A stretch of DNA of 64,000 nucleotides from contig NZ_JODC01000014.1 in NCBI RefSeq assembly GCF_000720765.1, positions 1 to 64,000 on the forward strand, given 5' to 3'. The stretch's first letter is position 1, and each line of letters begins with the position of its first letter. Under the pieces are notes generated by a model. It had not been told where the DNA came from. It did not search any database and saw nothing but the letters and a program-made list of their open reading frames with translations. Below, piece after piece: positions 37,841-47,130 of this stretch. The translations under genes and the position numbers were made by a program. The stretch comes from Streptomyces sp. NRRL S-646. GTDB lineage: Bacteria > Actinomycetota > Actinomycetes > Streptomycetales > Streptomycetaceae.

Positions 37841-38018
37841 TGGGGCTTGTCGGCACATTCCCGTCTGCCGCGCGACGCCTGGCACGCACGCTCGCCGCGT
37901 TGCCGAATCGTCCACGTGGCTCCGCCACGAGGACGCTCCGGCGCCTTGCGATCGCACGCACCAGACGCCGCGCGGCCCGCCCTTCGGGCGGACGACGGGA
38001 ATGTGCCGACAAGCCCCA
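37841..38018. repeat. 178-bp near-palindromic element upstream of gatC
   Basis: Terminal arms 37841-37865 and 37994-38018 are perfect 25-bp inverted copies (TGGGGCTTGTCGGCACATTC...). Inside, 37868-37895 and 37948-37975 pair at 21 of 28 positions, and six of the seven mismatches are transitions that become G-U pairs in RNA from the minus strand. The tip (37909-37935) is another stem around CGTGGCTCCGCCACG, and CCGCCCTTCGGGCGG at 37977-37991 is a side hairpin. It may be a MITE-like element or a structured RNA. No target-site duplication is clear. It ends 38 bases before gatC. Confidence 0.8.
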
Positions 38019-38056
38019 GCCCCAAACCACACACACTCACCCCAGAGGAACGCTGC

Positions 38057-38353
38057 ATGCCTGGCATCACGCGCGAGGAGGTCGCCCACCTCGCCCGGCT
38101 GGCGCGTCTGGAGCTGAAGCCCGAAGAGCTCGAACACTTCGCGGGACAGCTGGACGACATCATCGGCGCGGTGGCCCGCGTCAGCGAGGTCGCCGACCAA
38201 GACGTACCGCCGACCTCGCACCCGCTCCCGCTGACGAACGTCATGCGTGCGGACGAGGTCCGTCCGTCGCTCACCCCCGAGCAGGCGCTCTCCGGCGCCC
38301 CGGCCCAGGAGCAGCAGCGTTTCAAGGTGCCGCAGATCCTGGGGGAGGACTAA
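38057..38353 (+). CDS. gatC: Asp/Glu-tRNA amidotransferase subunit C
   Basis: This 98-residue subunit stabilises GatA in the complex that converts misacylated Glu-tRNA(Gln) and Asp-tRNA(Asn) to the correct forms. The sequence is typical: [17 protein letters not shown], then [15 protein letters not shown] and the closing [10 protein letters not shown]. The ATG at 38057 has an AGAGGA ribosome site; the frame is open upstream through the palindromic element, but that part is not GatC-like. It is the first gene of gatC-gatA-small protein-gatB. Confidence 0.96.
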   Translation: MPGITREEVAHLARLARLELKPEELEHFAGQLDDIIGAVARVSEVADQDVPPTSHPLPLTNVMRADEVRPSLTPEQALSGAPAQEQQRFKVPQILGED

Positions 38354-38358
38354 CCGCC

Positions 38359-39857
<1,499 letters not shown>

Positions 39858-39861
<4 letters not shown>

Positions 39862-40100
39862 CCAAGGCACTGACCAAGGCCAAGGACTTCAAGAAGTCCA
39901 AGTCCGGTACATACGTGTCCATCGCCACCACCGCCTTCGGCGCGTTCGGTGTCGCCAAGCGGATCAAGAAGGCCAAGGCCGAACAGGACACGCTGCGGCT
40001 GATCGACGCGACGGTGGCCGCCGTCGGCATCGTCACCGGCCTCGCCATCCTGTACCGCGAGCTGAAGCGGCTGGGCGACGACGACGTCCTGCTGGGCTGA
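39858..40100 (+). CDS. Small basic membrane-associated protein between gatA and gatB
   Basis: This 80-residue protein starts at a GTG that overlaps the gatA stop (GTGA), so translation is probably coupled. The N-terminus is strongly basic ([15 protein letters not shown]), followed by a moderately hydrophobic [16 protein letters not shown] segment, a second basic patch (RIKKAKAE), a hydrophobic span ([14 protein letters not shown]) and an acidic end. I do not recognise a domain. Its position inside the gatCAB operon, 15 bases before gatB, suggests it is expressed with the amidotransferase. S. coelicolor appears, from gene numbering, to have a gene at the same place. Confidence 0.75.
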
Positions 40101-40115
40101 GAGGGAAGTTTCACC

Positions 40116-41630
40116 GTGACCACCACGACCGACCTGGAGTCGTACGAGGACGCGCTGGCGTCGTACGACCCCGTCATGGGCCTCGAGGTCCATGTCGAAC
40201 TCGGCACCAAGACCAAGATGTTCTGCGGTTGTTCGACCGAACTCGGTCAGGACGCCAACACGCAGACCTGCCCCACCTGCCTCGGCCTGCCCGGCGCGCT
40301 CCCGGTCGTCAACGCGATCGGCATCGAGTCGGCGATCAAGATCGGTCTCGCGCTGAACTGCGAGATCGCCGAGTGGTGCCGCTTCGCCCGGAAGAACTAC
40401 TTCTATCCGGACATGCCGAAGAACTTCCAGACCTCCCAGTACGACGAGCCGATCGCCTTCAACGGCTACCTCGACGTCCAGCTGGAGGACGGCGAGACCT
40501 TCCGTGTGGAGATCGAGCGCGCCCACATGGAGGAGGACACCGGCAAGTCGACCCACGTGGGCGGCGCGACGGGCCGTATCCACGGCGCCTCGCACTCGCT
40601 GCTCGACTACAACCGGGCCGGCATTCCGCTCATCGAGATCGTCACCAAGCCGATCGAGGGCGCGGGCGCGCGCGCTCCCGAGGTCGCCCGGGCGTATGTG
40701 CGTGAGCTGCGCGAGGTCATCCGGGCGCTCGGCGTCTCGGAAGCCCGCATGGAGATGGGCCAGATGCGCTGCGACGTGAACCTGTCGCTGCGCCCGAACG
40801 GCACCGAGAAGTTCGGCACCCGCTCCGAGACGAAGAACGTCAACTCGCTGCGGTCCGTGGAGCGTGCGGCCCGATTCGAGATCCAGCGGCACGCGGCCGT
40901 GCTGAACAGCGGCGGCACCATCATTCAGGAGACCCGCCACTTCCACGAGGACACCGGGTCGACGACCTCGGGCCGGGTGAAGGAAGAGGCCGAGGACTAC
41001 CGGTACTTCCCCGAGCCGGACCTGGTGCCGGTGGCCCCCTCGCGCGAGTGGGTCGAGGAGATCCGGGCGGCGCTCCCCGAGATGCCGCTGGCCCGCCGTA
41101 CCCGGCTGCTCGCCGAGTGGGGCATCTCCGCCACCGACATGCAGGCGATCCTCAACGCCGGTGCGCTGGACCCGATCGTCGCGACGATCGACGCCGGTGC
41201 CGACGCGGCCTCGGCCCGCAAGTGGTGGATGGGTGAACTGGCGCGCAGCGCCAACGAGTCGGGCACCTCGCTCGACGAGCTGGCGATCACGCCGGAGCAG
41301 GTCGCCAGGGTCACCGAGCTCGTCTCGAAGGGTGACCTGAACGACAAGCTGGCCCGCCAGGTCATCGAAGGCGTCCTCGCGGGCGAAGGCACCCCGGACG
41401 AGGTCGTCGAGAAGCGCGGGCTGAAGGTCGTCTCGGACGACTCGGCGCTGGGCACGGCGGTCGACGAGGCCATCGCCGGCAACCCGGGCATCGCCGACAA
41501 GATCCGCGGCGGCAAGGTGGCCGCGGCCGGTGCCCTGGTCGGCGCCGTCATGAAGGCGACCCGCGGTCAGGCCGACGCGGCCCGCGTCAAGGAGCTGATC
41601 CTGCAGAAGCTGGGCGTCAGCGAGGGCTGA
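40116..41630 (+). CDS. gatB: Asp/Glu-tRNA amidotransferase subunit B
   Basis: This 504-residue subunit binds the misacylated tRNA, phosphorylates the glutamyl or aspartyl group and amidates it. Family markers are [47 protein letters not shown] and [16 protein letters not shown], and the C-terminal helical YqeY-like domain ends at QKLGVSEG. It starts at a GTG with a GAGAGGGA site and closes the operon ahead of a perfect hairpin terminator. Confidence 0.97.
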   Translation: MTTTTDLESYEDALASYDPVMGLEVHVELGTKTKMFCGCSTELGQDANTQTCPTCLGLPGALPVVNAIGIESAIKIGLALNCEIAEWCRFARKNYFYPDMPKNFQTSQYDEPIAFNGYLDVQLEDGETFRVEIERAHMEEDTGKSTHVGGATGRIHGASHSLLDYNRAGIPLIEIVTKPIEGAGARAPEVARAYVRELREVIRALGVSEARMEMGQMRCDVNLSLRPNGTEKFGTRSETKNVNSLRSVERAARFEIQRHAAVLNSGGTIIQETRHFHEDTGSTTSGRVKEEAEDYRYFPEPDLVPVAPSREWVEEIRAALPEMPLARRTRLLAEWGISATDMQAILNAGALDPIVATIDAGADAASARKWWMGELARSANESGTSLDELAITPEQVARVTELVSKGDLNDKLARQVIEGVLAGEGTPDEVVEKRGLKVVSDDSALGTAVDEAIAGNPGIADKIRGGKVAAAGALVGAVMKATRGQADAARVKELILQKLGVSEG

Positions 41631-41637
41631 GCACGCG

Positions 41638-41677
41638 ACTCGGGGGCTGCGCCGGCGTACCGGCGCAGCCCCCGAGT
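41638..41677. terminator. Terminator after gatB
   Basis: A perfect 18-bp stem ACTCGGGGGCTGCGCCGG and its complement enclose a CGTA loop, starting eight bases after gatB. It also faces the convergent methyltransferase gene and can serve both directions. Confidence 0.9.
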
Positions 41678-41686
41678 CATGTCAAC

Positions 41687-42490
41687 TCACAGCCGGCGTC
41701 CCACGACCCGCGCGAAGCCGAGCAGATGCCCGACGTCGGCGTGCATGAGGTCCACCGACCAGCGCGCCATGTCCGCCATGAACTCGCTGGAGCTCTCCTC
41801 GGCGCACACCTCGCTCCACAGCAGCCAGTCCCGCCAGCCGTCCTCGAGCCAGTCGGCCGTCTCGACCTCCACGGCCCTGCTGCGGGTCCACAGGCGGCGC
41901 CACCACTCGGGGGTGTGGAACGCCCAGAAACCGGGGTCCTTCTCCCAGTACTCCTTCAGGTGCTCCGGCGGCTCGTCGCCCTCCGGTTCCTGCCGGAGTG
42001 CCGGTACGACGATCCCGATCCGTCCGCCCGGCTTCAACAGCCGGGTCAGCGTGGGCAGATAGAGATCGTTGGTGCCGAAGTACTGGTACGCGTCGACGGA
42101 CACGATCGCGTCGAAGGTGCCCTGGCCGAACGGCAGGTCGTGTGCCTCGGCGTACACGGGCAGCACGCGGTCGGCGACGCCCGCCTCGGCGATGCGTACG
42201 GCGTTCTCGTCGGGCTTCACCCACAGGTCGGCCGCGGTGACCTGGACGTCGTACTCCCGGGCGAGGAAGACGGACGTCATCGCGCGGCCGCAGCCCAGGT
42301 CGAGGACGCGGGCGCCGGGGCGCAGCTCCTCGAGGCCGAGCGCGGGGGCCAGCCACTCCAGCAGCCACAGCGCGTGCGGGCCCATCTGGTTCTCGACGGT
42401 CCAGCGGGCGTCGTAGCGGCTGCTGCGGGACCAGCGGGGGTGGGTGAGGCGGTCAGTCAGGTCGTCGTTCTGGGTCCTGGTGTCGGACAT
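41687..42490 (-). CDS. Class I SAM-dependent methyltransferase
   Basis: This 267-residue protein has the SAM motif I VLDLGCGRAMTSVFLA near residue 62, motif II-like acidic VTAADLWV, and VSVDAYQYFGTND as the post-motif strand, followed by LLKPGGRIGIVVPAL. The N-terminal RYDARWTVENQMGPHALWLLEWL and the Trp-rich C-terminal part (EWWRRLWTRS, DGWRDWLLWSEVC) are characteristic of a particular actinobacterial subgroup whose substrate I cannot name. No membrane span. It is convergent with gatB across a shared terminator. Confidence 0.85.
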   Translation of the reverse strand: MSDTRTQNDDLTDRLTHPRWSRSSRYDARWTVENQMGPHALWLLEWLAPALGLEELRPGARVLDLGCGRAMTSVFLAREYDVQVTAADLWVKPDENAVRIAEAGVADRVLPVYAEAHDLPFGQGTFDAIVSVDAYQYFGTNDLYLPTLTRLLKPGGRIGIVVPALRQEPEGDEPPEHLKEYWEKDPGFWAFHTPEWWRRLWTRSRAVEVETADWLEDGWRDWLLWSEVCAEESSSEFMADMARWSVDLMHADVGHLLGFARVVGRRL

Positions 42491-42676
42491 CGGTGAACGG
42501 GCTCCTTGTGATCTTCGTAGTGGAAGTCGATGCGTAGGAGCTCGGTCGGACCTTCAAACAATGCACCCGCTTCGGTCGTCGGCGAGGAGCCGGGGACTGT
42601 CGACGGGCGGAAGCTAGCAGCCGTAGTGGACGCCCCGCACCTGGTTTCCCGGCGGGACGCGCTACGCTCGCCCGCC

Positions 42677-42970
42677 ATGAACGGACGCGGTGATTCCGAG
42701 ATACCCGACGTCGTGGATCCCGCCGAGGTCGCGCGGCGGGCCCGTTGGACGGCGGCCGGGACCGGGGCGCTGCTGGCCCTTGCGGGGCTGGCCGCGTCGG
42801 TGCTCCGTGCCACCGGTTCCGCTCCGGCGCTGGTGCCGGCCGCGTACGCGCTCGGCGCCTTCGTGTGCGCGCTGGCCGCGGTGCTGGGCTCCCGGGGGCG
42901 CACCCGGCGGGCGCTGTGGCTGCTGATCATCGGGGCGATGGTGATGGCACTGGGGGACCAGTTCGACTGA
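42677..42970 (+). CDS. Small membrane protein (97 aa)
   Basis: This 97-residue protein has an acidic soluble start (MNGRGDSEIPDVVDPAEVA) and three hydrophobic segments (TGALLALAGLAASVL, LVPAAYALGAFVCALAAVL, ALWLLIIGAMVMALG). I recognise no domain. The ATG at 42677 is consistent with coding bias beginning there, although the open frame starts earlier. It stands alone between the methyltransferase (divergent) and the MMPL transporter. Confidence 0.65.
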   Translation: MNGRGDSEIPDVVDPAEVARRARWTAAGTGALLALAGLAASVLRATGSAPALVPAAYALGAFVCALAAVLGSRGRTRRALWLLIIGAMVMALGDQFD

Positions 42971-43160
42971 GGTGACAGAGTTGTCGTTACTGTCCTGTGA
43001 TCTGGCTCCCAGTCGTGTGAATAAGTCCACGAATGGCATAAACGATCATTTCTGCCTGCAAGAGTGGTCTTCGCATTGCTCATGCGTTCTTTGCGGGCTG
43101 TTCATCTTGTGAACGACTGTTCCCGGTCAAAGATCCACAAATCCACCTGGGAGCACGTTC

Positions 43161-45404
43161 GTGGCAGCCCTTGCACGCTGGTGTGTTCGGCACCGCCTCG
43201 TCGCGGTACTGCTGTGGCTCCTCGCCTTCGGCGGGGTGAGCGCGGCCGCCGCCGTCACCGGCTCGGCGTACTCGAACGACTACGAGGCTCCCGGCACCCA
43301 GTCCGGCCGGGCCATGCAGCTGCTGCAGGACGGCTTCCCGGGGTTCGGCGGCGACAGCGACACCGTTGTCTGGCACACCACCTCAGGCACCGTCCGCGCC
43401 GCCGACGTCGAACAGACGATGACCGAGACCCTGGACAAGATCGCGGACCTGCCCGGCATCGCATCCGTCGCCGGTCCCTACGACGGCCAGGGCGCCGGCC
43501 GGATCAGCGCCGACGGGCACACCGCGTACGCCACGGTCACCTTCGACGACCGGGCCGAGGACATCAAGAAGCCCGAGGCCGAGGCCGTCGTCCACGCGGC
43601 CAAGGCGGCCGAGGCCGACGGTCTCCAGGTGGAGCTCGGCGGCAGCGCCGTCGGGCTCACCGAATCCGCGGGCGGGCACCTGGCCGAGGTGGTCGGTGTG
43701 GTCGTCGCCGCCGCCGTCCTGTTCCTCGCCTTCGGCTCGCTCGCCGCCTCGATGCTGCCCATCGCGACCGCGCTGGTGAGCGTCGGCACCGCGTACGGCG
43801 CCATCGTGCTGCTCGGGCACGCCATGACCGTCGCCGACTTCGCGCCCATGCTCGGCATGCTGATCGGACTCGGCGTCGGCATCGACTACGCGCTGTTCAT
43901 CGTCACCAGACACCGACGCGGACTCAAACGCGGGCTGTCCGTCACCGAGGCGGTCACGGGCGCCGTGGCGACCACGGGACGCGCCGTGGTCTTCGCGGGT
44001 GCCACGGTTTGCATCGCCCTGCTGGGGATGCTGATCCTCAGGCTGAGCTTCCTCAACGGCGTCGCGATCGCCGCCTCCCTCACGGTCGTCCTGACGGTCG
44101 CGGCCTCGATCACCCTGCTGCCCGCCCTGCTGTCCTTCATCGGCCCGCGCGCCCTGAGCCGGCGCGAGCGGCGCCATCTGGAGGAGCACGGCCCGCAACC
44201 GGAACTTCCGACCGGGTTCGCCCACCGCTGGTCGGCGTTCGTGGAACGCCACCCCAAGGTGCTCGGCATCGTCGCGCTGGTCGTCATGACCGTCCTGGCG
44301 CTGCCCACCCTCTCTCTCCACCTGGGCACCTCCGACCAGGGCAACGACCCCAGGACGTCCACCACCAGGCAGGCGTACGACCTCCTCGGCGACGGTTTCG
44401 GGCCCGGCGTGAACGGCCCGCTGACCGTGGTGACGCGTGTCGACGGGGCCGAGGACAAGCTCGCCCTCGACAACCTCGACGCCACCATCCGCACCACCGA
44501 GGGCGTCGCGTCGGTGACCCCGGTGACCTACAACACCGGCGGCGACACCGCGTACTTCACGGTCGTCCCCGAGTCGGCGCCCCAGTCGCAGAAGACCAGC
44601 GACCTGGTCGACCGGCTGCGCACCGAGGTGCTGCCGCGCGCCGAGACCGGCACCTCGCTCGACCTGCACGTCGGCGGTGTGACGGCGAGCTACGACGACT
44701 TCGCCGACGTCATCGTCGGCAAGCTGCCCCTGTTCGTGGGCGTCGTCATCGGCCTCGGCTGTCTGCTCCTGCTGCTCGCGTTCCGGTCCATCGGCATCCC
44801 GGTGAAGGCCGCCGCGATGAACGTCGCGGCCGTCGCGGCCGCCTTCGGTATCGTCGTCGCGATCTTCCAGTGGGGCTGGGGCAGCGAGCTGCTGGGCCTG
44901 GGCCGCGCGGGGCCCATCGAGCCCTTCCTCCCCGTGATCATGGTGTCCGTCCTCTTCGGGCTCTCCATGGACTACCAGGTCTTCCTGGTCAGCCGGATGT
45001 ACGAGGAGTGGCTGGAGACCGGCGACAACCGGCGCGCCGTCCGCGTCGGGCTCGCCGAGACCAGCCGGGTGATCAACTCCGCCGCGGTCATCATGATCTC
45101 GGTCTTCCTCGCCTTCGTCCTCAGCGGCGACCGTGTGATCGCCATGTTCGGCATCGCGCTCGCCTCCGCCGTCGCCCTCGACGCCTTTGTGCTCCGCACC
45201 CTGCTGGTACCGGCCCTCATGCACATGCTGGGCGGCGCCAACTGGTGGCTGCCCCGCTGGCTCGACCAGCGCCTGCCCCGCATCAGCATCGAACCGCCCG
45301 AGGCCCGCGCGGCCCATGAGAGGCTGGCCGCGGCGACGGACGCCGAGGTGGCGGACGTGCTGGCGAAGGGGCGGGACGAGGATGTACGCGATACCTCTGG
45401 GTGA
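43161..45404 (+). CDS. MMPL/RND-family transporter
   Basis: This 747-residue membrane transporter consists of two similar halves, each with one leading span, an extracytoplasmic domain and a block of five spans. Typical MMPL features are the N-terminal ARWCVRHRLVAVLLWLL, the GVGIDYALFIVTRHRRGL motif in half one and the FGLSMDYQVFLVSRMYEEW motif in half two, holding the conserved Asp-Tyr pairs for proton coupling. Relatives export lipids or antibiotics (ActII-3-like). It starts at a GTG. Its end overlaps the acetyltransferase gene by 23 bases. Confidence 0.92.
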   Translation: MAALARWCVRHRLVAVLLWLLAFGGVSAAAAVTGSAYSNDYEAPGTQSGRAMQLLQDGFPGFGGDSDTVVWHTTSGTVRAADVEQTMTETLDKIADLPGIASVAGPYDGQGAGRISADGHTAYATVTFDDRAEDIKKPEAEAVVHAAKAAEADGLQVELGGSAVGLTESAGGHLAEVVGVVVAAAVLFLAFGSLAASMLPIATALVSVGTAYGAIVLLGHAMTVADFAPMLGMLIGLGVGIDYALFIVTRHRRGLKRGLSVTEAVTGAVATTGRAVVFAGATVCIALLGMLILRLSFLNGVAIAASLTVVLTVAASITLLPALLSFIGPRALSRRERRHLEEHGPQPELPTGFAHRWSAFVERHPKVLGIVALVVMTVLALPTLSLHLGTSDQGNDPRTSTTRQAYDLLGDGFGPGVNGPLTVVTRVDGAEDKLALDNLDATIRTTEGVASVTPVTYNTGGDTAYFTVVPESAPQSQKTSDLVDRLRTEVLPRAETGTSLDLHVGGVTASYDDFADVIVGKLPLFVGVVIGLGCLLLLLAFRSIGIPVKAAAMNVAAVAAAFGIVVAIFQWGWGSELLGLGRAGPIEPFLPVIMVSVLFGLSMDYQVFLVSRMYEEWLETGDNRRAVRVGLAETSRVINSAAVIMISVFLAFVLSGDRVIAMFGIALASAVALDAFVLRTLLVPALMHMLGGANWWLPRWLDQRLPRISIEPPEARAAHERLAAATDAEVADVLAKGRDEDVRDTSG

Positions 45405-45954
45405 CGACGCCGAACTGCGTCCCCTGGAGCCCTGGCACGCCGAGGAGTTCCTGGCGCATCTGGAGCGCGGACGGGACTTCATCGGGCAGTTCATCGCTTT
45501 CGGGTCCACGGCCGTCGACGTGCCCTCCGCGCGGGAGGTGCTCCAGCGGTACGCCGAGATGCGCGCCGCGGACACCGCCTCGCACCACGGCATCTGGCTG
45601 GACGGAAAGCTCGTGGGCGGCGTGCTCACGCTGAACTTCGACGCGGAGAACGGCAACGCCGAGGTCGGCTGCTGGCTGGAGCCCGCGGCGACGGGCCGCG
45701 GACTGATCACCCGGGCGATGCGGGTGCTCATCGACTGGGCGGTCGAGGAGCGCGGCATCCACCGCATCGAATGGGTCGCCGCCTCGGGGAACGTACCCAG
45801 CCTGAACGTCGCCCGGCGCCTCGGAATGACCCGCGATGGGGTACGACGCGAGGCGCACCCCTATGGTGGGGTGCGGCACGACCTCGAGGTGTGGTCGATC
45901 CTCGCCCCGGAGTGGCGCGCAGCACGCGCGGGTGCCGCACACAACGATCAGTAA
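45382..45954 (+). CDS. GNAT-family N-acetyltransferase (RimJ/RimL-like)
   Basis: This 190-residue acetyltransferase has the RimL-type layout: early ELRPLEPWHAEEFLAHL, ENGNAEVGCWLEPAATGRGLITRAM as the acetyl-CoA loop region (motif A), then HRIEWVAASGNVPSLNVARRLGMTRDG, the typical ending for ribosomal-protein-type acetyltransferases. The ATG at 45382 lies inside the 3' end of the MMPL gene, so the two are cotranscribed and translationally linked. The substrate could be a small molecule or a protein N-terminus. Confidence 0.88.
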   Translation: MYAIPLGDDAELRPLEPWHAEEFLAHLERGRDFIGQFIAFGSTAVDVPSAREVLQRYAEMRAADTASHHGIWLDGKLVGGVLTLNFDAENGNAEVGCWLEPAATGRGLITRAMRVLIDWAVEERGIHRIEWVAASGNVPSLNVARRLGMTRDGVRREAHPYGGVRHDLEVWSILAPEWRAARAGAAHNDQ

Positions 45955-46034
45955 CGATCCGTAAGAAGAGGCCTCCACGATCGCCTCGACGATCATTAAG
46001 AGACCTCTCAGACAGCGTCCGTACGGTGCGAGGT

Positions 46035-46586
46035 ATGGGAACCACCAAGACTGATGACGAGGCCGGCACGACCGAGGCCACCGAAGTGAAGCCCGACGAG
46101 GAGACGGTGCACGCCACCGCAGCCGAGGAGACCCCTGAGGAGGCGACCGCCGAGGCCGACCTTGTCGAGGCCGAGGGCGATGAGCCCTCCGGCGTCGGCC
46201 AGGGCGCGGGTGCCGTCGTCTCCGCCGCGCTCGGCTTCGTCTCGCTGTCCGGCAGCTGGGTCGGGACCGTGGCGTCCGCGCGCCAGTCGCTCATCGGCCA
46301 GATGCACGCACAGACCTCGTCGGCCTCCGGCGTCGCCAAGCTCCTCAAGGAGGGTTACGGCGACGCCTGGCAGGCCACCGCGCTGTGGGGCGGCATCTTC
46401 GCGCTGCTCGCGCTGGTCGTCGGCGTCGTGGTGCTCGCCCGGCCCGCGTTCGGCGCCCCCGGCAGGCCGCAGGCGGTCTGGATCAAGTCGGTCGCCTGGG
46501 GCGGTGTGGCGCTCGGCGTCATCGGCCTGCTCCTGGCCGTCCTCAAGTACACCGACGTCCTGCTCGGGCTGCCCTCCGCGGGCTGA
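46035..46586 (+). CDS. Acidic-headed membrane protein of unknown function
   Basis: This 183-residue protein begins with about 55 residues rich in Glu, Thr and Ala (EAGTTEATEVKPDEETVHAT), probably disordered and cytoplasmic. Three likely membrane segments follow (GAVVSAALGFVSLSGSWVG, ALWGGIFALLALVVGVVVLA, VAWGGVALGVIGLLLAVL). The ATG at 46035 is preceded by GCGAGGT. I recognise no named domain. A long imperfect hairpin lies 15 bases after its stop, so it is probably monocistronic. Confidence 0.7.
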   Translation: MGTTKTDDEAGTTEATEVKPDEETVHATAAEETPEEATAEADLVEAEGDEPSGVGQGAGAVVSAALGFVSLSGSWVGTVASARQSLIGQMHAQTSSASGVAKLLKEGYGDAWQATALWGGIFALLALVVGVVVLARPAFGAPGRPQAVWIKSVAWGGVALGVIGLLLAVLKYTDVLLGLPSAG

Positions 46587-46601
46587 GTCACCGCAGGTCC
46601 T

Positions 46602-46652
46602 GAGGGGTCTTAGGGCATCCGTAAGCACCTTACGGAGCTCCTGAGGCCCCTC
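46602..46652 (+). terminator. Two-part terminator-like hairpin
   Basis: The outer stem GAGGGGTCTTAGG / CCTGAGGCCCCTC (46602-46614 with 46640-46652) carries two G-T pairs. The inner stem is a perfect TCCGTAAG / CTTACGGA (46618-46625 with 46629-46636) and a 3-base loop. It is located just after the acidic membrane protein gene and is a likely terminator. Confidence 0.7.
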
Positions 46653-46783
46653 ACGCACATCTAAGGCCCCCGGCGGGCCCGAAGATGCGGAACTCTCCCG
46701 ATGTGGCGTACCCCCCTTGGAGACGAAGGTTGAGGCATCGCAGCAAGCGAAGCCCGAAAACCGCCTCTCACAAGGGACACACC

Positions 46784-46981
46784 ATGTACGAGTACGAGAT
46801 CTCCCAGCTCCGCTCCGCCGAACTGATCCGCCAGGCAGAGCAGGAGCGGCTGGCCCGCGAGGTCGTCCGCGCCCGCCGCGCAGCCCGCCACGGGGCCGCG
46901 GAGCGCTCCGCCGAGGACACGGTGTCGGCGGAGGCACATACCTACTCCCTCCGTCGGCACCGACGCCCACGTGCGGCGTGA
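46784..46981 (+). CDS. Small Arg-rich protein (65 aa)
   Basis: This 65-residue protein begins MYEYEISQLRSAELIRQAEQ and continues as a basic amphipathic helix (ERLAREVVRARRAARHG), ending in a His/Arg-rich tail. Similar short MYEYE-type proteins are common in streptomycetes, which supports it being real. It contains no membrane span and no known domain. The ATG at 46784 was chosen by that family-like start. A dispersed repeat follows within 50 bases. Confidence 0.6.
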   Translation: MYEYEISQLRSAELIRQAEQERLAREVVRARRAARHGAAERSAEDTVSAEAHTYSLRRHRRPRAA

Positions 46982-47025
46982 CAGCGCGGGATACGGGGGC
47001 ACTTCTCGGCGCCGGTCAGGTTGTT

Positions 47026-47100
47026 TCAGCCCGTCCGGCGTTTGAGGACGAGGCCTCTTCAGGGCCGAAGCGGGGGTCTGGGGGCGGCAGTCCCCAGAAA
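47026..47100. repeat. Dispersed GC-rich Streptomyces repeat, copy C
   Basis: The segment begins with the core CAGCCCGTCCGGCGTTTGAG, then GACGAGGCC, and ends in a GGGGGTCTGGGGGCGGC block. It is the same core as near 31.7 and 62.9 kb, here reading left to right. It precedes the LAL regulator gene and interrupts otherwise empty DNA. Confidence 0.75.
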
Positions 47101-47130
47101 ACCGATGCCGGGTTGTCCGACCCGCATGCG

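Noticed and set aside
37847..38056. N-terminal extension of GatC through the palindromic element
   Set aside because: The frame is open but encodes Arg/Pro/His-rich sequence from the inverted repeat; GatC has its normal start and ribosome site at 38057.
43090..43140. Short palindrome GTTCA...TGAAC upstream of the MMPL gene
   Set aside because: Only five base pairs of symmetry; not distinguishable from chance in an AT-richer leader.
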